Assembly (NCBI GenBank): GCA_963556255.1
Contig: OY744616.1
Span: 31,635,357-31,699,356, forward strand
Source of the DNA: Allolobophora icterica
Taxonomy: Eukaryota > Annelida > Clitellata > Crassiclitellata > Lumbricidae
Reading direction: 5' to 3'
DNA length: 64,000 nt
Made by a program: the position numbers and the translations under genes. Under the pieces are notes generated by a model that saw only the letters and a list, made by a program, of their open reading frames with translations, made no database searches and had not been told where the DNA came from. Shown piece by piece: positions 42,640 to 55,269 of the stretch. How positions within the stretch are numbered: position 1 is the first letter of the stretch; every line of letters starts with the position of its first letter.

Positions 42640-42735
42640 TCTCATTATCTTATCTTATCTTATCTGAACATTTATAAAGCGCTTCTCTCAGCAGGGCTAT
42701 ACAGAAGTGCTCTCAACGTGACAGGCCCGTAAATA
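42640..42735 (-). repeat. LINE 3' end with (AGATA)n-type tail
   Basis: On the minus strand GCGCTTTATAAATGTTC is followed by AGATAAGATAAGATAAG, the arrangement of an RT-encoding LINE 3' end and its short tandem tail. Confidence 0.65.
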
Positions 42736-43136
42736 ATAAATAAAAGATGTACAGTTCCAATACACTTCTGTCTTATCTATAGGTCTTCGTCCAACAAAGA
42801 TACATTTCCCTGCATGTTTTGCTTCTGTTCATCCACAAATCACACAACACCATTCAAAATAGTGAGGGTCAGGGTCAGGTTTGTCACAGCTACCTCAGGG
42901 TCTCTGCATGAGACAGCATGAGCAAGTTGCTCATTTACACTACGCAATCAGCAACTACGAGGTTGCTGGCTCTGGACAGGCCTCAGCCAAGAAAACAAGC
43001 ACTGCCCACATGGGATAATGAATCCTTTACAATTACTTTACCAGCATTACCAGTTTGGATAACTAAATGGAGTTATCAGTGTAAGCCTCATTCACTTGCT
43101 AACACTCAAACAATTCTATTCGACTGTTCATTTAAC

Positions 43137-43507
43137 CAGGGCTGTAGTGGTAAAATTTGAGGTGAGTATACGCTACCCGGTGACCAGCGGCGTAAAAAAA
43201 ATTTGAAGACCTTTTTTTAGGAAAAATTTCTGACTTTTGACCAATTCTCAGAAAATTTTCAGACTTTTTTACGATTTTGTCTCTGAAAAAGTTGATGACC
43301 TTTTTTTTTTTTTTTTTTTTTTTTTTAGTCATTCGCCCTAAAAACCTTTAAAAACCTCTCTTTTTTTGAAAAATTTTCGTTCCCAGAGGTAAGTATACGC
43401 TGTATACCCGCGTATACCCTCGTCTACAGCCATGAGTATACGCTCTCAAATTTCTCTAGAGGTAAGTATACGCTGTATACCCGCGTATACGCTCGACTAC
43501 AGCCCTG
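43137..43507. mobile_element. hAT-type MITE, 371 bp
   Basis: The ends CAGGGCTGTAGTGG and CGACTACAGCCCTG are inverted, with exact 8-bp flanks CATTTAAC (43,129-43,136 and 43,508-43,515). The right half has a 60-bp internal duplication (AGAGGTAAGTATACGCTGTA). A T26 run lies at 43,301. Confidence 0.92.
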
Positions 43508-44334
43508 CATTTAACCAAACAAACTTTCAAACTAAGGTTAGGAAAAACATGAGATCCACGTGTGCTCAAAATTACTGCATGATCTTGCTCCATTTGCAAT
43601 AGCATTCCAAACGTTGCACAAGCCAGCATAAATACTGAATACAATGTGATGGGTTCCCAGAATATGTCTGAAATTGAACTCATTTACAGATCTCAGCTTG
43701 ACTGAAAATACAATAGCATCACTGAAGTTGAAGCTATACGAAGTAAGAGAATTCTTCATCAAGATAAATGTCTCCAACTTTGATTTTTTCCAAAAGGTGG
43801 TGATCAATTAAAAAAACGTCTTTGTTAACAATGTTGACTGAAAAATCTATACATACATAATACGGACGTTCAAAACAGTGTCTATGACAGAAATACGAAA
43901 CAGTCCATAACATGTGGCAAAATCAATAACACAACAGTTTAATGCGCAAATATAAAGAAAACATATGTCCATGCTTACTGTAATACATAATCTATCTAGC
44001 TGTGTATAGACATGTATATACATACATGCCAGAATATATATATATATATACATTGAAATGAGTTACAAAACTTCACTGCTAACAATACATAATTCACAGG
44101 GTCTCTCTAAAACTCGTTCCAAATAAATGCACTGTTTAATTCTGGCCCCCGCGCTTACTTCCTAATGAAGACGTCAACACAATCTTTATTTATTTTGCAA
44201 AGCTGTGATTCACGTTGCAGTATTTTTACACTACAAACAAATCACAAAAAATTGCTTAACATTTCTTAGCATCAGCTGATCAAATCACCAGATTTCCGGT
44301 TGTGCTTGTAAACATTGGCCCTTCTTCGCATAAA

Positions 44335-44430
44335 ACTGCTCTTTATTGCTGGAGTTGGGCTCGGTGCACCTCCGAGTAGGTATCCTGGAAGAGCACTACA
44401 TAAGTGCTAGACGTCAATGAATGACCCAGC
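44335..44430 (+). mobile_element. LINE 3' end fragment
   Basis: GCTCTTTATTGCTGGAGTTG, GGTGCACCTCCGAGTAGG, then AGAGCACTACATAAGTGCTAGACG, parallel to the end of the element at 24,945-25,135. Confidence 0.65.
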
Positions 44431-44439
44431 CCCAACAGT

Positions 44440-46820
44440 CTCATCCTTCAAGCGGCAACTTGAAACTGTCTATTTCATAAGCCCATTGGTCACTTAGCTC
44501 ACAACTTCAGCTGTCCATCTCCCCTCCCCAGAGACTGACCACACCTCTAATTCAAGTATTGACATATGGCACATTAACCTCATATGTTATTCATTCATTC
44601 GTTCATTCAGGTAAATGGTATAAAACTATGTAAGTAGGTAGGCAACTGGGCACTTATATGGCACCTTTACCATCTCACTATTACGGGCCATTGAAACACT
44701 GACCTATGATCACTTGAACACAGTTCAGTTTTCTTTAGTGTACAAAGTTGTACATTTTTGTGGGAAATTGAAAGTTCACGCTAGATGACAGTTTACATTT
44801 GTTTGTGCTGAACAGGTCAAGTACCAGTAATTAGGTTTACATAACAGTGCAACGCACACTCGAATACATTCAGTAACCGACTGGAACAGAAGCAAAACTT
44901 TTGACTCCAGATACAAAATTACACAACTTCAGTGAACTTTCCCTGAACTTCTGCATAATTATATTAAACCACACTTTTTCAAAATTTTCCTTTGGTCTTT
45001 ATCTGAAGTTTTGTTATCAGAACCTGATCCCTTTGTAGATAAACAGTAAACTGCCTTTATATTAAACAAGAGCTAATGTACACGTTTTGCAAATAATAAT
45101 ACAGCGACGCGTAATTTTATGCACCTAATACAAACAAAACTTTTTAACATGTTCATTAAATTAAAAAAGTCATGGCTTATTATAATTTCACACAGGTCTG
45201 GTTCCAAGCTACAAAAACAGTCTCTGGTTCTGCATGTAGTTCTGAATTACGAAACACTATTTGAACAAGAACATGCTAACAGAAGTAAGATGTATTCCAA
45301 TTTTATTTTAATTTTTAACAGGTTTAGTGAAATGCACATCTCAAACTCCTCCAGTTTCCCTCAACTGATGCTTGCAACTGTAAATAATAAATTAATTACA
45401 AGCACAGGTAAAACAGAAAATAAATTTGCTAGGCAATGAAGTAACTGAGGTACAATGTAGACTATCAAAATAAATGCTTGCCCCAAAAGAATAGACTCAC
45501 ACAAAATGTATGGGAAAAACAGTTTTTATATGGAAGATAATTCCAAAAAAAAATCTGCAAAAAAACAGCCAGAAGTACTTAATGAAAATACAAATATATC
45601 AAGCTGGACTGAAGGTAATTTGAACTCAACACAGTGCAGGAAAACTTTTTACATGATTTATGACAATGCTGTATTGCAGTCAAATTGCCATAGATGTCCA
45701 GTTTTTAGTAATCACATGGCATCGAAAGTGCTAATTTATGAACTAATAAAATTACGTCTAAAGATAAACCTACATTATATGCATAACAATGTAACATAAT
45801 TGCAAATAATGTATATATATTTATGCATATAAATTCTGTAACATTAACCATTTACTATATTGAATTTAAAACATGTTACATTATAATATACACATATGCT
45901 TCAGAAATATATATAATCCATCAGGTGTTTCTACCGTTGTTACTTATATATGTCTGTAAGGACTTTCATCATCCAGCATATCTGACAATCAATGAATAAT
46001 GTTGCTTCTCAAATTCTCCGACTCGAAGTATTATTCAACCTCGCAACAGTTCCAAAGAGCAAGCTCTTACTTCAGGCTTTTCATATTCTCCTTAAACAGA
46101 TTACCACATCAAGAACGAATCTACAGCACTAGTCTAATCACTATACAAAATCAATAGTCCCGATAAAAGCCTATCTAAACCGAACCTCAAGATAAACTAA
46201 ATAGTTGCATGATCATTGCATTCCTGCACATATTTCTCTTGAGACTCATCTTCAAGATGTTTCTCCTCGTTCACTGAAAAGCCTTAGAAACACAACCTAT
46301 CCCTGGAGCAAATTCCTAAGAATAACTCTCTTAGTAAAATAAAATATTTACCGTTAAACAATATAACAACATACCATTCAACATGAAATGTTAATATTAC
46401 TGTTTCATCCCTGAAAACGTTCAGTAGTTTTTCCAACTGCCATAAAACTAGCACAGGAACACCCTACGAGTTGGACACACAACAGCTGACCCAACGTACC
46501 GGTAAATACATTTCCATTCTAAAATTTTAACCACGTTAATTCCCTAATCCGGCAATTTGTATTGGCTCAGTGGGTTCTAAAACAGTCCTGAAATGAAGGC
46601 AAATACCAATGCCAAAGTGGCCGTATATGTACAGCAATCAAATAAAAAAGTTTTATATGGGCACAAGCCAGTTAATAAGAATCCGGAGATGGCATTACAC
46701 AATGTAGCTCATTCACCCACGTGGCCAGCATTTTCCTAGCTATACCGTGATCTAGATAAATATAAATAAACTGAGACAAAAATGGCACCAAACAACGGAA
46801 GCCAGTGTCAAATCTCAGGT
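44440..46820 (-). other. AT-rich, repeat-poor region, possibly ABHD17 3' UTR
   Basis: This 2.4-kb stretch has few repeats, unlike its surroundings, and follows the ABHD17 stop codon on the same strand. A long 3' UTR is an inference. AATAAA on the minus strand occurs near 45,300. No coding exon is evident. Confidence 0.35.
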
Positions 46821-46822
46821 TA

Positions 46823-47051
46823 TTAGCTCATTGTAGTAACAGCCAAGTCAGTTTCAATCAGTTTCTTGAGACGATCCAGGTACTGGGTGTAAAGCTCGAT
46901 GTCGTTGTGCCCGGCCCCCTCAACCCAAAGCGGGGCCACTGTCCGCGGACAGCGCTCGTAGATGGCGAGGCCATGTGAAAAGTCGATGACCTCGTCCTCC
47001 GTTCCGTGTATTACTAGTACTGGAGAAGTAATACGAGGCACTTTGTCAATG
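46823..47051 (-). CDS. ABHD17: ABHD17 terminal coding exon
   Basis: It encodes [20 protein letters not shown] through [20 protein letters not shown] and ends TTMS-TAA. It carries the catalytic Asp and His. Confidence 0.95.
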
Positions 47052-48697
47052 CTGAAAAATAAATCAGCAGGCACGTGGTCAGTTAGAATCCAACAATCAA
47101 AGAGTCAATAAATTACAGAAGCCAAATGCAACACTGTCTCTGGCAGCCAAGTCCAGAAATGTCTTAACACGAGTAGAGTTCGTTTACTGTAGGTGAATCG
47201 ATTGCGGGATACATCCTCCGATCACCTTATAACAGAATTTGTATTATAATGAAGCATGCTATAATGAGTATCTGGTGGAGTTTATTTTCTTTGCATTGTT
47301 TTCTCGTCAGTTCACATAAAATAAACACTAACATTAAACTATTATTACAAATAGTACTAATTAGAATTGTGATGATGTATAAATAAATGCTTTATAAATG
47401 TTCAGAACTTCAGATACAATACAATACAAATAATAACTAAATAATTTTATGTTCAATATGCCAAAAAGAAATAAAAACACCAACAACATAACATAACAAT
47501 CTGTTCCTACTTCACGTACAGTGTTTAAAGTGAACGGGAAAGCATGGGAACAGCGTTCCCACTGCTCTCTAAATTCTTTGCTTGTGTTCCCACTGCTCAC
47601 GCATGCGTATCAATAAAACTCTTGTTTGGAGTTCCCACTGCTCACCCAAACCACTTTAACCACTGCTCACGTATAATATATAAATATTACAACTGACTTG
47701 GCTGATACGAAAGATATTCGATATTAATGGCTGCATTTACATGCTTTTCTAGCACAGTGCAGTTAAGCACATCTGCAAGTTGCTCTTAAGGTCAATTTTA
47801 AATTTTGAGATGTAGCACTGCAGCATGAAGAAGTTAAACTTATTTTTAAAAGCTAAAATAAATAAGCAAACAAAAAAGATACCAACAAAGCATAAGAAAA
47901 AGAAACTATTTTGTTCGACTACTGCTCAACACATTCCGATTGCAGATTCAATCGTAGAGTTAACCAGGGTCACATCTAAACTTACACAAGAAAATCTAAA
48001 CTTACAGGAGAAAACAGTACAGCGAAAATAGTTAAGTATGTACTGGTCACCTTGTAAAAACATCCAAACAACAGGTTCTCTTGATCAGTGGAAAAGCGAC
48101 TCTCATTCCTGACATCAGTGGGGAATGTAAAATGACGGCACCGACCTCAAATCTTGAAGCCAAGTCAACGGTTGGCACCGTTCCGATGCTCTGGCCGTAA
48201 AGGATGATATTCTCTGGGTTTATGCCGTACCTTGTCCTCAGCGCCTGCCAGGCAGCATTGATGTCGGCATACATGTTTCGCTCAGAAGGCTTCCCGGAAC
48301 TGATGCCATAACCTGAGTAGTCGTAACTGAAAATGTTGCAGTTTATTCTTACTGACAGACCAATATAAAAGCTGCTCATCTGTCCCAGGTCGACTGCATT
48401 TCCATGACTAAATAGTATAGTATACCGAGCGTTGGGACAAGTGCGCACAAATGCGCAGGCGATGCGATTTCCTTTTGATGAATGTGTCATGAAGACTTCA
48501 ATGCAGTCTAATTCTTTCTGTGTGTACTGCCACTCAGAACGCTCAGTTAGGACAAAGTTATATCGCATGCTTGATTCATCTGTAGTGAAGGAATACGTTG
48601 GTTCAGGTGGTAGGAATGCCAGTTTCGATGCAATCTTCGATGGACATGGTGGACAACAGAAAAGGCCGCACAGCTCTCGAAACGATAAGCCATTCAT
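46823..48697 (-). CDS. ABHD17: ABHD17-type palmitoyl-protein thioesterase, two coding exons, 291 aa
   Basis: An alpha/beta hydrolase of the ABHD17A/B/C family, which removes palmitate from membrane proteins such as Ras and PSD-95 at the plasma membrane. The join of 48,051-48,697 (donor AG|GTGACC) to 46,823-47,051 (acceptor TTTTTCAG) gives 291 residues; human paralogues are near 290-330. The N-terminus [20 protein letters not shown] carries the cysteine cluster that is itself palmitoylated in the family. [17 protein letters not shown], the nucleophile elbow GQSIG, the acid in HGTEDEVID and the histidine in GAGHND are all present, so the triad is intact. I cannot say which vertebrate paralogue it matches best. 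The 999-bp intron has no recognised element. Confidence 0.96.
47052..48050 (-). other. ABHD17 intron
   Basis: Contains GTTCCCACTGCTC repeated three to four times (47,556-47,670) with a possible inverted partner (GAGC...GGGAAC is not evident). Otherwise no element I recognise. Confidence 0.5.
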
Positions 48698-48724
48698 TTC
48701 TAAGACCTCTCCAAGTCTCAAATA
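48051..48724 (-). CDS. ABHD17: ABHD17 first coding exon with 27-nt 5' UTR
   Basis: The first ATG is at 48,697. Upstream, TTTTGTTGTTGATTAG is a strong acceptor ending at 48,725, so a non-coding first exon must lie farther upstream. The exon encodes residues 1-215 and the catalytic serine. Confidence 0.9.
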
Positions 48725-49304
48725 CTAATCAACAACAAAAAAAATGTTTAAAATATGACATCAAATGCAACAAATCCATGATTGAAACACCTAATGCCAT
48801 AATCTACTCCTAAGATAACTTGACACAAGAACATCAGATTTATTAAATCGTATAAAATTTTGCTAACTATAATCAAAACCGCCTGCTAAGGAAGTCTATA
48901 AATAGCTTTAAAATGTGTCTCCTTCAATGCATTCCGAAAACAAATTTTCCTTTGTTAAGCTAGAAACGATTTTCTCCTTGACGATTAATACCATGCCGTC
49001 AGAGGCCATGCCACACTAATTAACGTATATAATTTAAAGGGCTTTACAGAATCAAGATTAATTCGGTCTTTTACTAAACTCCTGTTTAATACTATAGAGC
49101 TACTATACGACCGTTACACACAGATCCCGATTTAAATAATTTCAATATTTCAAATATAAAATGCATTCATTAACAACCGCGAATACCTGACAATTTAAAT
49201 CTAAAAAGAAAGTGAAATTTTATATTAATTCTCGTAAACTGTAGCTAAATTAAACTTCATTCATACTATGCGATGACTAAGACTGTAACAGGAAATAGAC
49301 GTTA

Positions 49305-49325
49305 GTAGGACGCCATTTTTAATTT
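49305..49325 (-). promoter_or_regulatory. candidate ABHD17 promoter element (AAAATGGCGTCC)
   Basis: The minus strand reads AAAAATGGCGTCCTAC, a close match to the YY1 site that marks many TATA-less animal promoters at the start site. It lies about 600 bases upstream of the first coding exon, where a non-coding first exon is expected. Confidence 0.35.
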
Positions 49326-49689
49326 ATTTAGCCCTGTGATAGGAAATGTGCCAATACACTTTATTAAAATGTATTATTTTCAACCATCGAGCTCCCATTT
49401 CTGAACGGTTTGAACTGGCTTTAGGTGTCATTTATTTTTATAAGGTGTCTGCAGCCAAAATGTCTCGTGTGGTGTACGCCTATACACAACTTTCCTCCAA
49501 ACCAAATTACAAATTGGTCATTCCTTTTCTTTGTTTTCTCTCGGACTCGGTCGACCCTCGTTTTTATATTGCTCGGTCTATCTTCAATATCTTGCTGTCC
49601 GTCTCTCCGCCTATCTGACTACGTCTGGTGTCTTTCATTATGCATAAGCCCAACGACCTCTTATAATTATTATTAACGGCGCAGGCCTC

Positions 49690-49795
49690 AGCCTTGGCCT
49701 TGGGCACGAGCGTTTGCCGAGTATGAGACTCATTCCCTTCGGTTCACCAGAGCCTTCTAGCGAACTCAGCTGCAAGATATTTACACGGAATTCTC
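49690..49795 (+). repeat. SINE remnant (family D-like)
   Basis: TTCTAGCGAACTCAGCTGCA near 49,755 matches CCCTAGCGAACTCAGCCATA at 50,707, a family D landmark. Confidence 0.5.
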
Positions 49796-50202
49796 CAGGG
49801 GCGGCGCTACACTAGGGCGCGCCAGGGCAAATGCCCTGGTAAAAAGCCTTTGCCCTGGTCGATGCCCTGCCAGAATTTTTGCCCTGTCCAGAATTTGTTC
49901 GGGCATATTTTTTTATCCTGATATATATATTCACTTAATTCACTGAAATGTTAAAATTTGCATTACAAATGTCAAAATTAAGCATTCAGCTTCCGGGGTG
50001 CTTCGCCCATCTAACCTCCTGACTATAGACAAAAATATAATAGTGTTGGGGGCGATTTATGGCAAGCGCGAGAGCGCGATCTTATATGGTCACCATTTAA
50101 GCTCACGCAACCGCGCCCTCCATAAATCACCCTCTTCATTGGTTACTTGTATGACTGCCCTGGCTATGCCCTGGTTATAAAAACTGTCTGGCGCCGCCAC
50201 TG
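49796..50202. mobile_element. hAT-type MITE, 407 bp
   Basis: The ends CAGGGGCGGCGCTACACT and GTCTGGCGCCGCCACTG are partly inverted, and flanks GAATTCTC and GAATTGTC agree at 7 of 8. The interior repeats the word TGCCCTG(G) many times at both ends. Confidence 0.85.
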
Positions 50203-50210
50203 GAATTGTC

Positions 50211-50890
50211 ATGTAGTGCCCGACAGCTACGTATTTTGCATGCTGGACTGCTGGTCCCCAGAGCTTCGAAGTTCAAATTCCCGCTTGCATAGGCGCCGAC
50301 TTTTGCTTTTGTCTCTGGGTGCCAGTCAGGGGCGGATCCAGAAACTTTTTTAGGAAATCATCTCCGAAAAAACTGATGACCTTTTTTGTCATCCGGAAAA
50401 ATTCATCATCATACATTATTTCGTCATTTTCCTTCGTCTGCTACATAAACAAATTTTAAATGGGGGACCATGTCTCCTAAAATTTGACGACTTTTTAGGA
50501 ATTCATCCCCCGAAAAATCTGACGACCTTTTTAAAGGAATACCCAAAAAAATTTAATTTAAGGTCCGAATTCTTCTGGGTGGCAGGCCCCCACTGAACTT
50601 TTTCTCTGGGTGCATTGGCCCTCAAGGCCCCCAAGAAGTCGACGCCTATGCCCGCTTGGGCATAAAGTTCTTTGGAGATTTCTGCTCTCCGTGTGCAGTG
50701 TGCACCCCCTAGCGAACTCAGCCATAATAACATTATAGAGTACCGGTAGACATACACTGAACGACGGCAGTTTGAGAGGACTCTCAATCGCTCTCATATG
50801 CCGAGGTCAACAAGAACAAGTAAGTCGCTAATATTTCATACCCATAGCTGCCTATTGGGGCTAGCTTAAGGGACGCACTTCTTCCAATTA
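50211..50890 (+). repeat. tRNA-derived SINE, family D, split by a MITE
   Basis: The head at 50,241-50,287 (GGACTGCTGGTCCCCAGAGC, GAAGTTCAAATTCCCGCTTG) continues at 50,651 (CCCGCTTGGGCATAAAGTTC) after the inserted MITE. The tail block (ACTCAGCCATAATAAC, CATACCCATAGCTGCC) is that of 24,200-24,490. Confidence 0.75.
50288..50650. mobile_element. hAT-type MITE, 363 bp, inside a SINE
   Basis: The ends CATAGGCGCCGACTT and AAGTCGACGCCTATG form a near-perfect inverted repeat, and the exact 8-bp duplication CCCGCTTG is on both sides (50,280-50,287 and 50,651-50,658). CAGGGGCGGATCCAGAA at 50,327 may begin a second, nested MITE. Confidence 0.92.
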
Positions 50891-51905
50891 TAAGGACAGG
50901 GACATTATGTAGGCCTATACCTTTATGAAGTCGTCAGTATTTCGTACCTTTGGTGGCCTCCCATATATTCTAAGAACTGGTCTAACTGTTATTTCATTTG
51001 TATAGCTCAGTAAACATATTCACTTTACTGTTTATTATTTAGCCGTCGGTAACTTTCGAAGGTTGCGTTCCGCAGTCGTTTTAAATTACATTCAAAGAAC
51101 GAATATCAGCAAACATAAAATGCTAAAATATATGCACAATATATAATAACACTTGCACAACTGAGGAGGTTGGAAACAACCCTTGGGTGTGCAATGAAGA
51201 CTTAACTGGGGGATCCTAAGAAAGACTAGGGGTTGAACCCCCTCCCGACAATTCTCACCCTGTGCACAGGACATCAACCAATGGCGCACAAAACCAAGCC
51301 CTAAATCAGGTCAATAATTATGCAGAAGACCATGGCAATCCATCCTTTTTCTGACTGTTGTGCAGCTTGGTCAACCCCTTCATGCTCTCATACAATCGTC
51401 TCTTGAACTCTCTTCTGTCTCTTTCCCATCCAGGATGTATTCACCGAGATGGCAGAGCAGCCCCACCGACAGTAATTCCGGGCCTCTAAACTATCTTTCG
51501 ACTTTATGACTTTATGAGAATATTAAAAAAATTAATTAAAGTAATAAAAGTGCGGGTACGACCGTGCGAGATTATATTTATGTATACAACTATAATTTTA
51601 TTCAGTTGTTAATATTAAAAATAAATCATAAACTTTGCAAAACTGATTATATAAGTTGATTGCGGGCCCGGCCCAGGCCCTTAAAAATTGCCGGGCCCCT
51701 GGGCATTTGCCCCGCCCTCCCCTCTCGGCGGGCCTGTGACCGAGTGGCTTCTGAAAACCACGTGATACCACTTATCTGCTCTAAGAGGGGCCTAGGCCTG
51801 ACAGGAAGGTTTACATGTGGAACTTCCTAGGCGGAGGCTAGGCCTATCTGCATAGCTTTACATTAAATTAGGCCTATACTAATGTTGGAGTATGGGATTG
51901 AAATG
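50891..51905. other. intergenic, no gene seen
   Basis: TAGGCCTA-bearing, AT-rich DNA. Near 51,660-51,740 GGGCCCGGCCC and CCGGGCCCC motifs hint at a degraded MITE. Confidence 0.4.
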
Positions 51906-51909
51906 CACT

Positions 51910-52319
51910 CAGCGGCGTAGCTAGGATATTTTGCGCCCGGGGACGAACTATGATATTGGCGCCCCTCACTGTTATATTTATTTCAATTTTTCAAATACAT
52001 CGAACGGAATTTTAATTTTTAATGAAATAAAATACGAAAAAAACAGATAGTCTATGCTGGGAGTCTGGGACTAACATTACAATATTAGTTCAACTGTTCC
52101 AGGTCTATGGTGCCCTTAGTGCTCGATGGGGCGCCAAAATCAAACCTGACATCTGGTTTGTAAGCAATGAGGATATAACTGGATATTTTGGAGCGCCAAA
52201 CTTAAATCTTATAAATATATTTGGGATAAATTAGTTAAAATTGCCTCAAATTTAAAATTATTAGTTTTAACCCTCCTGTCGGCCCCCCTTCCTTTGGCGC
52301 CCGGGGAGTGGGACACATG
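51910..52319. mobile_element. hAT-like MITE, 410 bp
   Basis: The left end CAGCGGCGTAGCTAGGAT is a common hAT-MITE terminus. The exact 8-bp flank AATGCACT lies at 51,902-51,909 and 52,320-52,327. The right end matches the left poorly. TTTGGCGCCCGGGGA and GCGCCCGGGGACG are inverted inner motifs. Confidence 0.75.
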
Positions 52320-52329
52320 AATGCACTCG

Positions 52330-53705
52330 TTCCGATAGCCGTGTCGACCTATGTTGGCCTAATGCTCTGTTTGTGGCGCATTAAAATTACGGTGTCGTAT
52401 TGCATTGTATTGTATTTTCTAGTATCTAGAATAAAAAGTAGAGCGACTTACGATAGGTCGATTTTCCCATCTCTCCGACACGTATGGGCAAAAGCAAATT
52501 AAGCAGCCCATATTGTGGCGGTTGTTAATACTAGCTTCCGATCCGTTACTTTGTGCTTAAACAGCATTATCCGTTCTCCGAAGATCTATATAGGCCTATG
52601 TGAATCTAGTACGGTAGGCCTATAGGCCTGCTATATTCGGCTTATTGTTACCTAGGCTGCAACGTTGCAGCTTACATCGACCTGGTATCACGCCTACCAT
52701 ACCGCATGTTTGAACGAATGGTCTCGTTGTTGCAATTATATATTAGGCCTATTTGTCAATTTCTGTATTTTTCGTGACGTCATGCATATTTTCGACCACT
52801 TTATTTAGCCACGTGGCTCAGCCATAAACCACATGAACATTAATTACCATGATGTCTGCAAGTTTAAAATAATGGCTTTGTGTAATTTTGACGTCACTCA
52901 AGTTGCAAGTCAATTATTCGTAGCTCAGACAAATTGGCTCATTGCCATGGTGATGTATTATAGCGTAATAATAATATAATGCAATAGTGACGTGTTGGCG
53001 TGCATGAAACAATTGAAATGACGTATAGGGCTGTATCACAAAAATTGTTTCACATTAATTTATTAAGGTGTAAAAAGTGCACAGGCCTATAGAATGCCTA
53101 TAACACAGGGTTGCATAATAAATGACTATGTTTAGGCTTAAGTCTACGCGACTGTAGGCCTACGTAAAAGCTACTATAAAATCGTTAATATTACGCAAAA
53201 ATGCTACTAATTGATTAGGCTTAATTCTATAGAGCTGCTTGCAAAACAAATTAAGAGCAGAAGGTACGGAATTATCTCAGTGGACTACGTATAAAGGAAC
53301 CACCGCTCAGCAGCCTAATCAGGTTACTATCTTCATAATTATGTGGTCGCAGTGCCATTGACAATTATTGTAGCCTAGGCTATTTGATCAATGCCATTGT
53401 ATTTGATTAATGCCATTAATTGCGTTTGCTTAAATGCCATTGTAGGCTATCTGATTTATCGGGTAGCTTTACTTGGTTTCAATCTCAGTTTTGCACTTGC
53501 TGGCTGTTGTGTTTGATGTTGGTTTCTCGGTATGGAATTTACCTCTTGCGGAGATTTCGTACTTAGTTGCTTGCTTGGCCTCATTTTAAGCTCGCACGCC
53601 AGTTGTTCGAAGTTAGTGGCCAGAAATGCCCCTCTGTTGGAACCGTTGTTGGGGTCTAGGCTGTGACGGCCGTTTTGACGCTCGCTGTTTGGTGACTGGT
53701 TGAGT
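52330..53705. other. intergenic, TAGGCCTA-rich, no gene seen
   Basis: Numerous TAGGCCTA or TATAGGCCTA words (near 52,591, 52,616, 52,743, 53,085, 53,155). ATGCCATTG(T/A)ATTTGAT-type units repeat near 53,390-53,450. Confidence 0.5.
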
Positions 53706-53715
53706 TCCCGACAGG

Positions 53716-54449
53716 CATAGGCGTAGACTCTGGGGGGTCAGCCGGGGCACGTGCCCCACCAATAATTGAGGAGCAGGGGCAATGCCCCCCAAAAAATCGA
53801 GAGGAGAATTTCTTCAAATATTAAAATATTATGTCTCAATATAGACAAATTTCTTCAGAAACAGAAAAACAGAGACACAGAATTGAAATACTATCAGAAA
53901 TTCATAATGAAAACAAAGATTTATGTTTATCTTCACTATCTTCAATATGAAACAAATTTACATGTATACAAAACTCCCCTTAATTTCATACGAATAAACG
54001 TAACACCGGAAGACTCTGCTGACTTTCCAGACCAGAGGTGAAAAAGTTTTTTCGATTTTTGGTTTAAAGCAAAAGTAAAAAAACCACAAAATTTGTTTTT
54101 TGTTGTTGTTTTTCTTAAATAAATTTCTTATTTTTGTAGAAGTTATTTTAATAACATTGATTTAATCATTTTTAATTTCGGAAAATCGCAACTGAATTAA
54201 ACTGAGTTCAGTCAGTTGGAGCTCTTGTTCATGCCACTTTTCTTGATTTTTATGATCCGAAATCCGAAAATCTTAAAAACAACTAAAACAACAAAACCAA
54301 TCAAAACAAACAAAAACAACAACAAAAAACAGCAAAAACAACAACAAAACAGCAGCAACAAAAACAACTTTTGATCTGTAAAAACTTGTTTTTTGCACTC
54401 TGGTCCAGACCGATGCCCCACCAATATTTTGGACAAGTTTACGCCAGTG
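53716..54449. mobile_element. hAT-type MITE, 734 bp
   Basis: It starts CATAGGCGTAGACTCTGG and ends AAGTTTACGCCAGTG, with the exact 8-bp flank CCGACAGG (53,708-53,715 and 54,450-54,457). It shares both termini and CCAATATTTTGGACAAGTTT with the 137-bp copy at 3,354-3,490. Confidence 0.9.
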
Positions 54450-54626
54450 CCGACAGGTATTTCATACTTCAAGGTTTAAGCTTATTTGACAACACTTTAA
54501 GTTTGCACGATATTTAATCGTATAGGTAGGGACCAGACACGTGGTCACACGCCCCAGTTGTGCGGCCCCGGACCGCTCCAACCAAGCCTATAGTCCTTGT
54601 CCTCTTCTTTGGTTATTTTACATTAA

Positions 54627-54821
54627 ATGGACGATCCGTTAGGAAGTAAGCCCCCACCTCCATCCGAGGCTTCACAGAAAGCGAAGAACACTTGCAGCAT
54701 TCGCGGGGTCACTAGATTTCTGTACAACAAAGATGGAAAGGTCCATCTTCATGGGTCACGTAACAACCCATACCCTGGGACTTACAAATTCCTATGGGAA
54801 TACTATGATGTTATGATATAG
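54627..54821 (+). CDS. hypothetical 64-codon open frame
   Basis: It starts MDDPLGSKPPPPSEASQKAK and continues CSIRGVTRFLYNKDGKVHLH. It looks non-repetitive and could be a first coding exon, but I found no clear partner exon and cannot assign a family. Weak resemblance of RFLYN to Na,K-ATPase beta N-termini is not enough for a call. Confidence 0.2.
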   Translation: MDDPLGSKPPPPSEASQKAKNTCSIRGVTRFLYNKDGKVHLHGSRNNPYPGTYKFLWEYYDVMI

Positions 54822-54899
54822 TTATGATATAGTTATCCCCCAAGCACCGGATGAGACGCCTGTTCAAGAATCTGACCCCGTCAGCACCTCAACCTATAA

Positions 54900-55140
54900 A
54901 CCTTATATATGATATTCCTAAGTTTGCCCACATTTCTGCCTTTATTCGTGATTCCCTCCACTGGCTCCCTGTCCAACAGCGAATTCATTTTAAAACCCTC
55001 GCCCTCATAAGCCGAGCAGCAGCATTAATGCAGTCGCCTTTCGCAGCCCTTTCTCTCTGGCGGAGCTTGAAGACTTGGCCAACCCAGACAGTAACAATTC
55101 TCCGGAGTCATTTAAAGCAACTCGGCCAAAAATCATAATA
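54900..55140 (+). mobile_element. LINE RT fragment
   Basis: It reads PKFAHISAFIRDSLHWLPVQ, then QRIHFKTLALISRA, the RT C-terminal SLHWLPVQQRI motif of CR1/L2 LINEs. Confidence 0.8.
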
Positions 55141-55269
55141 AAGGAGGCACTTCAATCAAAGACAATGGCCTCCGAGGTTACGTACAATTCGACAATGCAA
55201 TCCATGTCAATTTCGCATGACTAGCCCGGAATTCGAACTCGCATCACACAGATGAAACTCCGACGGGTG

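Noticed and set aside
48698..48721. Upstream extension of ABHD17 reading RLGEVLE
   Set aside because: It opens with TTG, not ATG, and lies in the 5' UTR part of the exon; the family start is MNGLSF at 48,697.
54627..54821. Na,K-ATPase beta subunit first exon
   Set aside because: Only RFLYN is suggestive; there is no following membrane-segment exon and the rest does not fit.
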